From NCBI GenBank assembly GCA_964583335.1, contig CAZOVG010000006.1, positions 137,932 to 201,931 of the forward strand: a stretch of 64,000 nt of DNA, in the 5' to 3' direction. Shown piece by piece: positions 9,216 to 18,099 of this stretch; the first letter of the stretch is position 1, and each line of letters begins with the position of its first letter. The notes beneath the pieces were generated by a model that was not told the origin of the DNA, ran no database searches, and saw only the letters and a program-made list of their open reading frames with translations. This DNA comes from JAGNKE01 sp964583335 (GTDB taxonomy: Bacteria; Pseudomonadota; Alphaproteobacteria; Micavibrionales; Micavibrionaceae). Both the position numbers and the translations under genes were made by a program.

Positions 9216-9899
9216 GTGAACCGCTATGAATTTTTTTCCGGGTTTCTGTTGCTTTTTTTCCTGTTCGTTGCTTTTGCCTCTGCGCCAGCGGCCATGGATG
9301 AGGGATATGGGCAAACGGATGAGCCTGCGCCCGTGCCGGTTCAGAAGCAAATTCCTGTAATCGATGAAACTGCTGAAGTTCCGTCTGTTGACGATATTAT
9401 GGATCATTGCGCACGCTTGTCTGAAATCGACGTACCGAAAAAGGGTTGTAATTGTCTTTTTGAAGCGTACGACACCATGCTTAGCTCTCAGGAAACAAAA
9501 AACGAGCGAATTTACGAGGACTGGAAGCGAACGCTTGATCAGGCTGAAAAGAAGATTTTAGAGAATAGTGAGCCATCCTTGTTGATGAGCACACAGAATT
9601 TCTGTGAGCAGTATTACGGCAACCCCGACCATGTCGAGATTGCCTCCAATGTTGGCACGCGCGATAAGGCTGTCATGACTCCCAAGTTTAGCAACAAAGA
9701 GGAGCATACAGCGTTCACGAACGCTAAACTGGAGCTTTATCGAGCGACTGGAGGAACGAGCGATTTATATTGCCGGGCCTTTTTTGAGGTTCGTGTTTAT
9801 GAGCGTCTTAAAAAGAGGAACCCTCTGGCTGGCCTGAGTGTCGCGCAAGCCTATGAAAAATTGAGCCGTTCCAGCTTTTGCTACGCTCGCCTCAGATAG
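9216..9899 (+). CDS. Exported protein of unknown function
   Basis: 227 residues from a GTG at 9216, chosen because GGAGG lies six bases upstream and because this start places a signal peptide (hydrophobic residues about 6-25, ending ASAPAA) at the N-terminus. A longer frame from 9102 would overlap ppdK. The mature part has a Pro/Val/Gln linker followed by a mostly helical, charged domain with six cysteines, including CNC near residue 79, so disulfides are likely. I do not recognise the family. It is followed by ygfZ on the other strand. Confidence 0.65.
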   Translation: MNRYEFFSGFLLLFFLFVAFASAPAAMDEGYGQTDEPAPVPVQKQIPVIDETAEVPSVDDIMDHCARLSEIDVPKKGCNCLFEAYDTMLSSQETKNERIYEDWKRTLDQAEKKILENSEPSLLMSTQNFCEQYYGNPDHVEIASNVGTRDKAVMTPKFSNKEEHTAFTNAKLELYRATGGTSDLYCRAFFEVRVYERLKKRNPLAGLSVAQAYEKLSRSSFCYARLR

Positions 9900-9917
9900 G
9901 GCTATAAGCATATTTCC

Positions 9918-10727
9918 TTAGAGAACAATTTTTATTCCCGTCAGGCCGGATTCCGTTTTTAAGGCTTCTCCGGCAAAGTCTTTTTTGATCAGCGCTAACC
10001 CGATATCGCCGCAAGACGAGCCCATCTCGCCGACCAGCTTGCCGTCCGCTCCGTAAAGTGCAGCCCCCAGCTCGGGCAGATTTGCGCCTGAAAGCTTCCG
10101 CAGATGCTTTTTTGCTAGCCCACGGTAATGCATGCGGGCCGTCAGTTCTTGACCCAGATAGCAACCCTTATCGAAGGATACGGCATTCAGTCGATCAAGC
10201 CCAAATTCCAATAGCGTTGCGCGTTCGGGCAGCATGTCGCGGCTTCCGTCTGGAACTAATAGGTTTATCCGGTGCCTGTCCCATTCAGAAAATGGGGCTT
10301 GTGATATATTTTCGGGCTTCTCGGATGTTCGAGACCCCATATCCGTATGGCGCGGGTCGCGCAGCCCCGGAGCATCTGGGGCCGCGATGATTGCGAAGAC
10401 TTCGGTGTTCTGCTGACATTGGATATCAATTTGCGCCCGGAGCTTGTAAACGCTCAGGATTTTGGCGAGGTGATTTGCTCGGTCGCCACCTTCGCAATCC
10501 AGAACGAACGCATCCTCCTGTCTCGAAATGAAAAAATCATGGAGAAACTTTCCGTTGGGAGTAAGCAGGCATGAATAGAGCAGGGGATTCGCGGGTCCCA
10601 GCGCGTTTAGATCTGCGGTGATCAGGCCTTGGAGAAATTCCAGCGCCGTGGGTCCGGAAATGGTGATCCGGCCCCGGTTTTCCAGTTTTGCGAAAAAGCC
10701 TTGCTGTGTCATTATCTGCCCTGTCAT
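9918..10727 (-). CDS. ygfZ: YgfZ/GcvT-like folate-binding protein
   Basis: A cytoplasmic tetrahydrofolate-dependent protein that helps assemble or repair iron-sulfur clusters in enzymes such as the radical-SAM proteins MiaB and lipoyl synthase. 269 residues. The family signature KGCYLGQE is at residues 187-194. The N-terminal GcvT-like fold is recognisable (FLQGLITADL, then a CLLTPNGKFLHDFF stretch). Two starts are possible: the ATG at 10727, whose codon overlaps the start codon of the divergent glycosyltransferase, or an ATG five codons later at 10712. A lipA gene, whose product can need YgfZ, is present in the window. Confidence 0.93.
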   Translation of the reverse strand: MTGQIMTQQGFFAKLENRGRITISGPTALEFLQGLITADLNALGPANPLLYSCLLTPNGKFLHDFFISRQEDAFVLDCEGGDRANHLAKILSVYKLRAQIDIQCQQNTEVFAIIAAPDAPGLRDPRHTDMGSRTSEKPENISQAPFSEWDRHRINLLVPDGSRDMLPERATLLEFGLDRLNAVSFDKGCYLGQELTARMHYRGLAKKHLRKLSGANLPELGAALYGADGKLVGEMGSSCGDIGLALIKKDFAGEALKTESGLTGIKIVL

Positions 10728-11697
10728 GAGGGATAAGACGGATCATAAGCATATTTTGTTGATTACATCCAGCCGGATCGGCGATGCCGTTTTGTCTTCG
10801 GGCCTGCTGCATCATATCGAGCGAACCCTTCCCGATGCGCGGGTTACGATTGCCTGCGGGCCTTTGGTGACATCGTTGTTCGAGGGATATCCGCAATTAC
10901 AGGAAATTGTTCCTCTCAGGAAGCAAAAATTCAACGGGCATTGGCTGGCTCTCTGGAAAAAGACCGCGATGCGCCGCTGGTATGCAGTTGTTGACCTGCG
11001 GAACTCGGCTGTCTCGCGGCTTGTTTTCTCGCAGCGTCGTTATATTTTTGGACCTTCGGTCGATTCGTCACGCCATAAAGTCGAGCAGGCCGCGAACCTT
11101 ATGAGGCTGGATTATGTTCCGTTTCCCAAGCTTTGGCCTAGCGAGGCTCAGCGTTTGAAGGCTAGCGCTTTGATCCCCGAGGGGCGGGGCCAAGTTCTGG
11201 GCGTTGGGCCGACAGCCAATTGGATCGGCAAGACGTGGCCGGTGGAGCGTTTTGTCGAGACGGTTCATTGGATGATCGCTGCGGGCGGCGTTATGGCGGG
11301 CGCACGAGTGGCGGTTTTTGCCGCACCGGGCGAGGAGCACCAAGCGCGCATTCTTCTTCAGAGTTTGCCTGAGGATCAGCAACTCGATCTGATCGCCAAG
11401 ACGGACCCGGGGACGGCGGCGGCGGCGCTGTCTATGTGCTCTTTTTATTTAGGAAACGATTCGGGACTGATGCATTGTGCCGCAGCGGCGGGGGTGCCAA
11501 CGCTCGGCTTGTTTGGGCCAAGCTATCCGCATCTTTACAGGCCGTGGGGGGAACGTTGCGCTTACGTTGCAACTCCGCAGAGCTTCGATGAGTTGACGGC
11601 GTTCGAAGGCTACAGCCCTCAAACCACAGCTAGTCTTATGGGTGGCCTCACTGTCGAGGCTGTAAAAGCCAAAGTTATGGAGATGCTCGGCCAGTAA
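10726..11697 (+). CDS. Glycosyltransferase family 9 (heptosyltransferase-like)
   Basis: 323 residues from the ATG at 10726. The N-terminal fold (ILLITSSRIGDAVLSSGLL) is the GT-B start of ADP-heptose:LPS heptosyltransferases, and the GNDSGLMH motif followed by GVPTLGLFGPS near residues 243-263 is the GT9 nucleotide-sugar binding site. It probably adds a sugar, perhaps heptose, to the lipopolysaccharide inner core at the cytoplasmic face. Which position it serves cannot be told. A longer frame begins at 10618 but would lie inside ygfZ. A hairpin terminator follows. Confidence 0.9.
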   Translation: MRDKTDHKHILLITSSRIGDAVLSSGLLHHIERTLPDARVTIACGPLVTSLFEGYPQLQEIVPLRKQKFNGHWLALWKKTAMRRWYAVVDLRNSAVSRLVFSQRRYIFGPSVDSSRHKVEQAANLMRLDYVPFPKLWPSEAQRLKASALIPEGRGQVLGVGPTANWIGKTWPVERFVETVHWMIAAGGVMAGARVAVFAAPGEEHQARILLQSLPEDQQLDLIAKTDPGTAAAALSMCSFYLGNDSGLMHCAAAAGVPTLGLFGPSYPHLYRPWGERCAYVATPQSFDELTAFEGYSPQTTASLMGGLTVEAVKAKVMEMLGQ

Positions 11698-11734
11698 CGC
11701 CGAGCGTACGATTGCCAAAAGAGCCTCAAAATAA

Positions 11735-11764
11735 AACCGACCTGATTTTTCAATCAGGCCGGTT
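11735..11764. terminator. Bidirectional hairpin terminator
   Basis: AACCG and CCTGATT on the left pair with AATCAGG and CGGTT on the right around a TTTC loop, with one A/C mismatch: 12 base pairs in all. It lies between two convergent genes. The minus-strand side runs into a T-rich stretch (TTTATTTTG) and the plus side into a weaker TTCTTTT, so it probably ends both transcripts. Confidence 0.65.
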
Positions 11765-11789
11765 CGTATTCTTTTGAATGTCTGAGAAG

Positions 11790-12305
11790 TTAGTTGTTAA
11801 GGTCCGAGTAGTCGGTTTGCTTAACTTTCTTTTTCTTCAGTTTTTCCGCGTACTTAACGTGCGCTGCGAGATAGTCTTCGCGCGACTTGTAAGCAACATC
11901 GTAGGGTACGTATTTAATGCGTTCCCAACCCTTAGACAGCATACAGCCTTCAAAATCATGATAATCGGAATGTTCGGCGAAAAGCTGCTCGTCCCGGTTC
12001 GGGGTATCCCATCCTGCGAGTCTCATTTCATCTTCGCTCAGGACCAAGCCTTCCGCGTATGTGGGGATCGCATTTTTGACTACTCCCAAGCGCTCAAGCT
12101 CACGAAGCTCAACCACACAGCGGGCGATATCCCGGTGCAGAACTTGCTGAGCCTTCGGGCCGCGCAAGAAGATGCTTGAAGAGGTGCTGACCCTTTGCCA
12201 GTACTGCCCCAAACCATCGATCCGGTCGTTAATAGACTCGGCGTGGGCGGGAGCGGACATCAGGAGAACGGTAGCGAAAAGGAGGAGGTGAGAACGCATA
12301 ATCAT
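11790..12305 (-). CDS. Exported protein of unknown function
   Basis: 171 residues. A signal peptide of about 22 residues ends with AHAES. The mature protein is helical and charged, with the notable run EHSDYHDFEGCM followed by KGWERIKYVPYD, two cysteines, and a Lys-rich C-terminus. An ATG two codons downstream (12299) is an alternative start. I do not recognise the family. It shares a terminator with the convergent glycosyltransferase gene and lies 74 bp downstream of the substrate-binding protein gene. Confidence 0.65.
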   Translation of the reverse strand: MIMRSHLLLFATVLLMSAPAHAESINDRIDGLGQYWQRVSTSSSIFLRGPKAQQVLHRDIARCVVELRELERLGVVKNAIPTYAEGLVLSEDEMRLAGWDTPNRDEQLFAEHSDYHDFEGCMLSKGWERIKYVPYDVAYKSREDYLAAHVKYAEKLKKKKVKQTDYSDLNN

Positions 12306-12379
12306 CGCAAAATCTTCAGTTAGTTTTTAAAAACCTATAAAACAATAACAATTCTGGAGGCTTGGCTCAATACATTTAT

Positions 12380-14248
12380 TTACTTGGCCTTTTTTGCCTG
12401 AGGATTAAGGCTTTGGTCCTCCATCCATAGCGTTTCCATAACAATGCCCTGAGGTGCGCCTTTTTCGGGCATTTTTATGGTTTTATCATAGGCTATGTAG
12501 TCCAAACCCGTGTAAAACAGCGGGATTATGATGTATTCGGACAACAGGATGCGGTCGATCGCCTGGGCGTAGTTCCGAAGCTCCTCGTAGGTTTTGGCGG
12601 TCGTTATCCCTTTGGCGAAGGTCTCCAGCGCGGGGTTACAGACCCCCGCATAATTCAGCCCCATCGGCTGTTTTGCCGCCTCGCAGCCCCAATAGATCAT
12701 CTGTTCCGTGCCGGGGGAGAGGGAATTCATCCAGAACAGCATCAGGATATCGAAGTCGTACTGGCCCCGGCGGCGGGCGAAGTTGGCGGCATCCAGAAGT
12801 CGGATATTCAAGTCCACGCCCAGTTTTTTCAATGTTTTCTTGTAGTTAATGGCTGTTTTTTCCATCTGCGGCTCGTTGACGATCACCTCTAACCTCAGAG
12901 GCTGGCCGCCGGACTTGCTGACTCTCATGCCGTCGCGAATGACCCAGCCGGCCTGATCCAGCAGGTCGCCGGCCTGCTTGAGTCGCTGCCGCAAGGGTCG
13001 GGCGTCGTAGAGGCCGCCCGGGTCCGGGTTGAAGACAGACGGGCGGAGGGCGGTTTTTTGGGTTTCGAGGAGTTTTCTGACCTCAGGGGACAAAGTTTTC
13101 CCGCCGTTCAAGGGGGAGTTGGCGAAGAAACTGTCGATCCGCTTGCCCGCGCCGAAAAAGAGATTCTGGCCCACCCAGCCGCCATCGAAGGCGAGGGCGA
13201 GGGCCTGCCTCACTTTTATATCGTCGAGAGGCGGGCGGCGGAGGTTCATAATAAAGCCCTGCACACGCTCGGGCCGGGCGTGGGGAAGATCGCGCTTGAT
13301 AAACCGGGCCGGATCAAGATCGGTATAGGCCTTGTACCATTTAGACAGATCGAACTCCCGACGCACGTTGAGATCACCTTTTTTGAAGGCGGCGAGCGCG
13401 ATGTTGTCGTCGCGATAATAATCATAGACTAGCGTGTCGAAATTGTTATGCCCGGCGTTTGTCAGGAGGTCCGCGGCCCAGTAATCCTTGACGCGCTCAT
13501 AGATTATTCGTTTCGGGGCCTCTACAAGCTTGATTTTGTAAGGGCCATTCGAAAGAGGGGGGGTGAGCAGCGTTTCGTCGAATTTGCGGCCCTGCCACCA
13601 TTTTTTAGAGAGAACGGGCATCATGGCCATGATCATGACGGTTTCGCGGTCGTGGCCAGGGCCAAAATGGAAATAAACCGTGCGATCGCCTTTTTTTTCG
13701 GCTTTATCGACCAATTTATAGATGCGGCGCATGTTCGGGCGGCCATGTTCGCGCAGCGTCTCAAAGGAAAAGAGCACGTCGTCGGCGGTTATGGGCGTTC
13801 CGTCGTGGAAGCGAGCGGCAGAGTTGATCGTGAAGGTCACGGAGGACCGGTCGGGCGCGACCTCGGCCTTCTCTGCGATCAGCGGGTACATCGTAAACGG
13901 CTCGTCATACACGCGGGCCATGAGGCGGTCATAATAATAGCTCAGACCCTGTGCGGCCACGCCGTTGACTGTGAAAGGGTTCAAGGTGTCAAAGGTTCCG
14001 GTTACGCCGGTTTTAAGGGTTCCGCCCTTGGGCGCTGCGGGGTTGGCGTATTCAACATGCCCTGATTCGGGGCCGTATTTGGGGTTTCCGTGTATGGCCA
14101 GCCCAAAGGCTAGGGCCGCGCCAGTTGATTCTTTTTTTGCATTTTGGGCGTTTGCGCAAGAAACCGCTGCAAAAAAGATAGCGAAGTGTAATATAATTAT
14201 AGCAAGATAAGAGATAACGATTTTCGAGGCCTGACGGGTCATGGACAT
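12380..14248 (-). CDS. Extracellular substrate-binding protein, family 5 (peptide type, YejA-like)
   Basis: 622 residues. The signal peptide (hydrophobic residues about 10-34, ending ANA/Q) is followed by the SBP_bac_5 fold: HGNPKYGP, GTFDTLNPF, a VTFTINSAARFHDGTPITADDV segment in two parts, and DDIKVRQALALAFD later on. The length and the long N-terminal region are those of YejA-type binders of microcin-C-like or other peptides rather than of the shorter OppA type. No permease or ATPase genes lie beside it, so its transporter must be encoded elsewhere. Starts at 14248 or 14242 overlap the start codon of the divergent macro-domain gene. Confidence 0.9.
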   Translation of the reverse strand: MSMTRQASKIVISYLAIIILHFAIFFAAVSCANAQNAKKESTGAALAFGLAIHGNPKYGPESGHVEYANPAAPKGGTLKTGVTGTFDTLNPFTVNGVAAQGLSYYYDRLMARVYDEPFTMYPLIAEKAEVAPDRSSVTFTINSAARFHDGTPITADDVLFSFETLREHGRPNMRRIYKLVDKAEKKGDRTVYFHFGPGHDRETVMIMAMMPVLSKKWWQGRKFDETLLTPPLSNGPYKIKLVEAPKRIIYERVKDYWAADLLTNAGHNNFDTLVYDYYRDDNIALAAFKKGDLNVRREFDLSKWYKAYTDLDPARFIKRDLPHARPERVQGFIMNLRRPPLDDIKVRQALALAFDGGWVGQNLFFGAGKRIDSFFANSPLNGGKTLSPEVRKLLETQKTALRPSVFNPDPGGLYDARPLRQRLKQAGDLLDQAGWVIRDGMRVSKSGGQPLRLEVIVNEPQMEKTAINYKKTLKKLGVDLNIRLLDAANFARRRGQYDFDILMLFWMNSLSPGTEQMIYWGCEAAKQPMGLNYAGVCNPALETFAKGITTAKTYEELRNYAQAIDRILLSEYIIIPLFYTGLDYIAYDKTIKMPEKGAPQGIVMETLWMEDQSLNPQAKKAK

Positions 14249-14807
14249 AGTGATATCAAACTCCGGGCAAGCGCGGAAACCGTTTTTGAATAAAATTCGG
14301 CTGGTGCAGGGAGATATCGTCGATCAGGAGGTTGACGCCATCGTCACGGTGCTGCCTAAAAACCTTGAGCATATAGGGTCTTTGAACTCGGCGATTTTTG
14401 CGGCGGCCGGGCATAAGCTGGACGAATTCATTCTCGAACATATCTATAAGCCCAAGCCGGGCGACGTTTATGCGCTGCCGGGCTTCAATCTGAAGGCGCC
14501 GGCTGTTCTTGTGGGGATTCTGCCGTACTTCCGCACAGACTTCGACAAGACGGACCATCATCTGACGCATTGTACGCGTCGGATCATGGAACTCGCGCGG
14601 AGGATGGCGCTCCGCAAAATCGCGTTTCCACCCATCGCTTCGGGCAAGAAAGGTTATCCGCGCGCGAAGGCCGCGCGTCTGATCGTGCAGGGGATCGTGG
14701 ACCGGATGGACCCGATGTTTGACGAAATACGAATCGTTTGTCCTGATAGCAAGACGCTCATGGATTTTCAGCACAAGCTGTCTACGATCGGTTGGCACGA
14801 AGACTGA
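14241..14807 (+). CDS. Macro-domain protein (ADP-ribose-binding type)
   Basis: 188 residues. Residues about 17-160 follow the macro-domain plan: IRLVQGDIVDQEVDAIV at the start, a LNSAIFAAAGHKLDE helix, GDVYALPGFNLKA, then an AFPPIASGKKGYPRAKAARL segment that matches the phosphate-binding loop and helix. The usual Asn-Ala-Ala-Asn and Gly-Gly-Gly loop is replaced by LPKNLEHIGSL, so catalytic de-ADP-ribosylation is uncertain and ligand binding alone is possible. The gene is alone on its strand, divergent from the peptide-binding protein and convergent with the orphan at 14925-16403. Confidence 0.8.
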   Translation: MDIVISNSGQARKPFLNKIRLVQGDIVDQEVDAIVTVLPKNLEHIGSLNSAIFAAAGHKLDEFILEHIYKPKPGDVYALPGFNLKAPAVLVGILPYFRTDFDKTDHHLTHCTRRIMELARRMALRKIAFPPIASGKKGYPRAKAARLIVQGIVDRMDPMFDEIRIVCPDSKTLMDFQHKLSTIGWHED

Positions 14808-14924
14808 CCGGATATGCGCGTGTTTTTCTTAGAGGGACGTTCAACGATCCTCATACTAAATAAGTGATAATGTATATTATGGTAATTAATGGGGTGGGGC
14901 GGTTATTAGCGCTTTGCTTGGGTT

Positions 14925-16403
14925 TCAGCCCGGTCCTGCCTGATCCGGGCCGTGCTCGTCCGGTGTGAATGTCAGGTCGTGGATCCCGCCGCCCTGTTCC
15001 TTGAGGTCCGCCAGCATTTCAAAATTTTCGGCGTCTTTCATTTCGTTGGCCAGCGTTCTTCCCGCCCTCGCGTCGTTCGGTTTTATCAGGCGCAGATCCG
15101 CACCGACTTCTAAAAGTCTCTCCATCTTGGCCTTGTCGCGCTCGCCGGATTTAATCATGTGCAACATTTGCACTGTCGCTTCATAGGCGCGTGAAACCCG
15201 GTCGAGTATTTCAGCGTCCATAGCGATCAAGCACGAATGATCGTCAAAGTTCAGCGACGCGAAATGATAGCCCGTCAGGCCAAAATTCACGCGGCCGATG
15301 TCACGTGCGTTCTTAGCGATCTCAGCTGTGTTTTTCGTCTCCAGCACGACGCACTTCCACGCGCGGCCCCTGTGGTCGGCCAGCGTGTCGCCTTTGTTCA
15401 GCAAATGAAGAACTATTCCGGGCGAAAGCTTGGGTGTTACTGTCTGAACGGAATCGAGCGCGCCGCCAGCAGCTTCAGTTAGCAGCGCTGTCTGCGCCCA
15501 GATAGCTTCGCGGTTATCCAGCGAGGTGGCGAGCCTGAAGCCGTTATCGGTTGTCTCTACAAAAAATTGCTTGGGCAGACCTATAAAATAGCCGGAAAAT
15601 TCCGTCGAATCCGCCCATTGCTTTTGAAGATGCGTGATGTCGCCGACATTCTTGATCTTCTTGGGGCGCCATTGCCACGGCCCCTTGAAGCTGTCGTCCC
15701 ATTCGTCCTTCAATAAATGCATGAGGTATTCGGCGGCTTTCTGGGGGTCCAACTCGTTAAACGCCTTGAGCTCCGGCTCTATGGACAAGTCTTTCGATAC
15801 GATAAGTTTCGTTCCGTTCAGGGCGCCGTAGGGCGTCAGGCCCCATTTGGCCGCCGTGTCCAGATCGAACGAGACGACATGAAAAAAGCGGCCGGGATGC
15901 AGGGACAGGTCGCGGTCATGCAAAGGCGGGCCGAAGGTGACTTTTTTGCCCCAGTTTTCAAGAAATACAGCCTTGCTGTTGTCGTCGTAAAAACGGACAT
16001 AGGCGGCAATATCGGGAATGGCGATCAGCCGCGCGTCCGAGGAGCCTATCCCTATTTCATTGGTGGATGCGATATCGGCGATGTCTACATGCCCGCCCGC
16101 GTCGGGTTGCAGGCCTCTTATCCCCATTCTGGCGGAGCGTTCAGATTCATCGGCGATGATGAAGGCCCGGTCGCGCGAGGTGCTTATGCTGATGCTCCCG
16201 CCGCCGGGGCGCTCGTCAGTGACCAGAAAGGCCTCGTGGTCGGGGCTTGAGGCCAAGGTGATGTCGTTCGGGGAGCGCGCCGTATGCCATTTGCGGCGCT
16301 CGTCCATAAAGAAATCCATGTCGAAGATGTTCGCCCAGTGTGACGGCTGAGACATATAGCTCAGAATCTGCCGCTTTTGCTGGTACGTAATACTCATCGG
16401 CAC
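14925..16403 (-). CDS. 492-residue orphan with possible ankyrin-like C-terminus
   Basis: No signal peptide and no membrane segment, so cytoplasmic or delivered by another route. I do not recognise the first 400 residues. They contain short repeats of Gly/Ser/Ile with Asp (about residues 65-125), which may be beta structure. Residues about 415-475 (the parts ERLLEVGADLRL, ARAGRTLANEM and ADLKEQGGGIHDL) look like one or two degenerate ankyrin repeats. The start may be the ATG at 16403 or a second two codons later. It stands alone between a convergent macro-domain gene and the divergent trkH, with AT-rich flanks. Function unknown. Confidence 0.65.
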   Translation of the reverse strand: MPMSITYQQKRQILSYMSQPSHWANIFDMDFFMDERRKWHTARSPNDITLASSPDHEAFLVTDERPGGGSISISTSRDRAFIIADESERSARMGIRGLQPDAGGHVDIADIASTNEIGIGSSDARLIAIPDIAAYVRFYDDNSKAVFLENWGKKVTFGPPLHDRDLSLHPGRFFHVVSFDLDTAAKWGLTPYGALNGTKLIVSKDLSIEPELKAFNELDPQKAAEYLMHLLKDEWDDSFKGPWQWRPKKIKNVGDITHLQKQWADSTEFSGYFIGLPKQFFVETTDNGFRLATSLDNREAIWAQTALLTEAAGGALDSVQTVTPKLSPGIVLHLLNKGDTLADHRGRAWKCVVLETKNTAEIAKNARDIGRVNFGLTGYHFASLNFDDHSCLIAMDAEILDRVSRAYEATVQMLHMIKSGERDKAKMERLLEVGADLRLIKPNDARAGRTLANEMKDAENFEMLADLKEQGGGIHDLTFTPDEHGPDQAGPG

Positions 16404-16524
16404 CGCTAGTTGCTTCGTGTTTCCTTATGGCAAGTATACACTATGATGCTTATATCACCCAAAATAAAATTTGCTTTTTGTCCCCTACCCCACTGTAATC
16501 AATGAATCTTTTTAGTATTTCCTT

Positions 16525-16556
16525 AAACTTTGCGGTGGAGCCGCATCCCACAGTTT
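16525..16556. other. Nested dyad between divergent genes
   Basis: In the 228-bp gap between the orphan and trkH, an inner stem TGCGG/CCGCA with a five-base loop is framed by AAACT and AGTTT. It could be an operator or the hairpin of a leader RNA. There is no T run, so a terminator is unlikely. Confidence 0.25.
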
Positions 16557-16561
16557 AGTGC

Positions 16562-16589
16562 TTGATTTGACCCGGTTTCCTAATATGCT
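16562..16589 (+). promoter_or_regulatory. Candidate sigma-70-type promoter for trkH
   Basis: TTGATT and TATGCT are separated by 16 bases, about 40 bp before the trkH start. The match is fair only. Confidence 0.3.
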
Positions 16590-16631
16590 AGCCTTTGTCT
16601 GAACTGAAACTGTGACCGGTCCCCTATCGTC

Positions 16632-18080
16632 ATGCGCACGGAAATCATCGGCTTTACGCTTGGGGCGCTACTGACAATTCTGGGGGTTGCGGAACTTGTT
16701 CCCGCTTTTGTGGACTGGAACTACGGGCACCCAAACGCGCAGGTTTTCTTTCTGAATGCCCTGCTCTGCCTTTTTTTCGGTGTTGCTCTCACGCTGTCCA
16801 ACTGGAAACGCGGCAAGGACATCGGTTTGCGCGAGTCGTTTTTACTGACCACCCTTAGCTGGGTGTTCATCAGCGTCTTCGCCGCGCTGCCATACTGTAT
16901 GGCGGATATCGACCTGAGTTTCGTCGATGCGTTTTTTGAGGCCGTTTCGGGTTTCACCACGACCGGATCGACGGTGATCGGCGGCCTTGACAACCAATCG
17001 CCCGGAATACTCATCTGGAGATCAATCACGCAGTGGATTGGCGGCGTCGGGTTTATCGCCTTCGCAATTATTCTACTGCCGTTTCTGCGCGTGGGCGGCA
17101 TGCAGCTTTTTCAGACGGAGTCCTCCGACCGTTCCGAAAAAATCATGGCACGGAGTGGTCAGGTCGTCTTTTCGCTGTTTCTGACTTATTGCATTCTGAC
17201 CCTGCTTTGCGCTCTGACGTATTATGCTCTCGGTATGAGTTGGTTCGATGCCGTCAATCACTCGATGACGACGCTCTCCACGGGCGGATATTCTACGCAT
17301 GACGCTTCGTTCGGCTTTTTTGATAATCCCACGCTACAATATGCCTGTTCTTTTTTTATGCTGGCCGGTGGTTTGCCGTTCATACTTTTTGTCAGGCTGT
17401 TTTATCAACAGCAATGGTCGGCTTTTTTTGAAGATGAGCAGGTCCGCGCCGGGTGCCTGATGGTCTTCAGCTTTACGGCTGTCATCGCGCTTTGGCTGGT
17501 TTTTAATGAGGGTTTTACGTGGTCGGATTCAATCCGCCTGAGCCTGTTTAACGTCATTTCAGTCATCACAACCACCGGGTATGCGAGTGCAGACTATTCT
17601 CTTTGGGGCACCTTTCCGGTGATGATGTTTTTCTTTATCACCTATCTCGGCATGGCCAGCGGATCGACTGCGGGCGGCCTTAAAACCATGCGCGTCGTTA
17701 TCTCGTGGCGTGCCGTCGTCTGGCAATTCAAAACTATTTTGTACCCTAATGGTGTGTTTACACAAAGGTATCAGGGAAAGCCCGTCGATCCGGCGCTTGT
17801 CGCCAACGTTCTCGTATTCCTTAGCCTATATGTCGTAACGAATGCTTTTTTGGCGATGCTGCTGGCGTTCTGCGGGCTCGACTTCGTGACGGCTGTTACG
17901 GGCGCCGCAACGGCGCTGGCGAATGTCGGGCCGGGTCTGGGCCAGATCATCGGGCCGGCCGGTAACTTCTCCAGCCTCCCAGATGCCGCGAAGTGGATTC
18001 TCAGCGCGGCGATGCTGCTCGGGCGGCTTGAAATTCTGACGGTTTACGTGCTGTTCACGTCCTATTGCTGGCGAAAATAG
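16632..18080 (+). CDS. trkH: Potassium uptake membrane subunit TrkH
   Basis: Inner-membrane K+ channel-like subunit that works with the cytoplasmic TrkA ring. 482 residues, the usual length, with about ten membrane segments. The four pore loops of the Trk/Ktr/HKT fold are visible: SGFTTTGST near residue 105, TLSTGGYST near 216, VITTTGYAS near 315 and ALANVGPGLG near 431, each holding the single filter glycine. The motif GSTAGGLKTMR near 347 is also typical. The trkA gene lies about 4 kb further on, on the other strand, which supports a complete Trk system. mazG follows in the same direction after 19 bp. Confidence 0.96.
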   Translation: MRTEIIGFTLGALLTILGVAELVPAFVDWNYGHPNAQVFFLNALLCLFFGVALTLSNWKRGKDIGLRESFLLTTLSWVFISVFAALPYCMADIDLSFVDAFFEAVSGFTTTGSTVIGGLDNQSPGILIWRSITQWIGGVGFIAFAIILLPFLRVGGMQLFQTESSDRSEKIMARSGQVVFSLFLTYCILTLLCALTYYALGMSWFDAVNHSMTTLSTGGYSTHDASFGFFDNPTLQYACSFFMLAGGLPFILFVRLFYQQQWSAFFEDEQVRAGCLMVFSFTAVIALWLVFNEGFTWSDSIRLSLFNVISVITTTGYASADYSLWGTFPVMMFFFITYLGMASGSTAGGLKTMRVVISWRAVVWQFKTILYPNGVFTQRYQGKPVDPALVANVLVFLSLYVVTNAFLAMLLAFCGLDFVTAVTGAATALANVGPGLGQIIGPAGNFSSLPDAAKWILSAAMLLGRLEILTVYVLFTSYCWRK

Positions 18081-18099
18081 AAAAAGGTTTATATCCGAT

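Noticed and set aside
16404..16631. A small RNA or tRNA in the largest intergenic gap
   Set aside because: No cloverleaf or T-rich terminator is visible; only a short dyad and a weak promoter.
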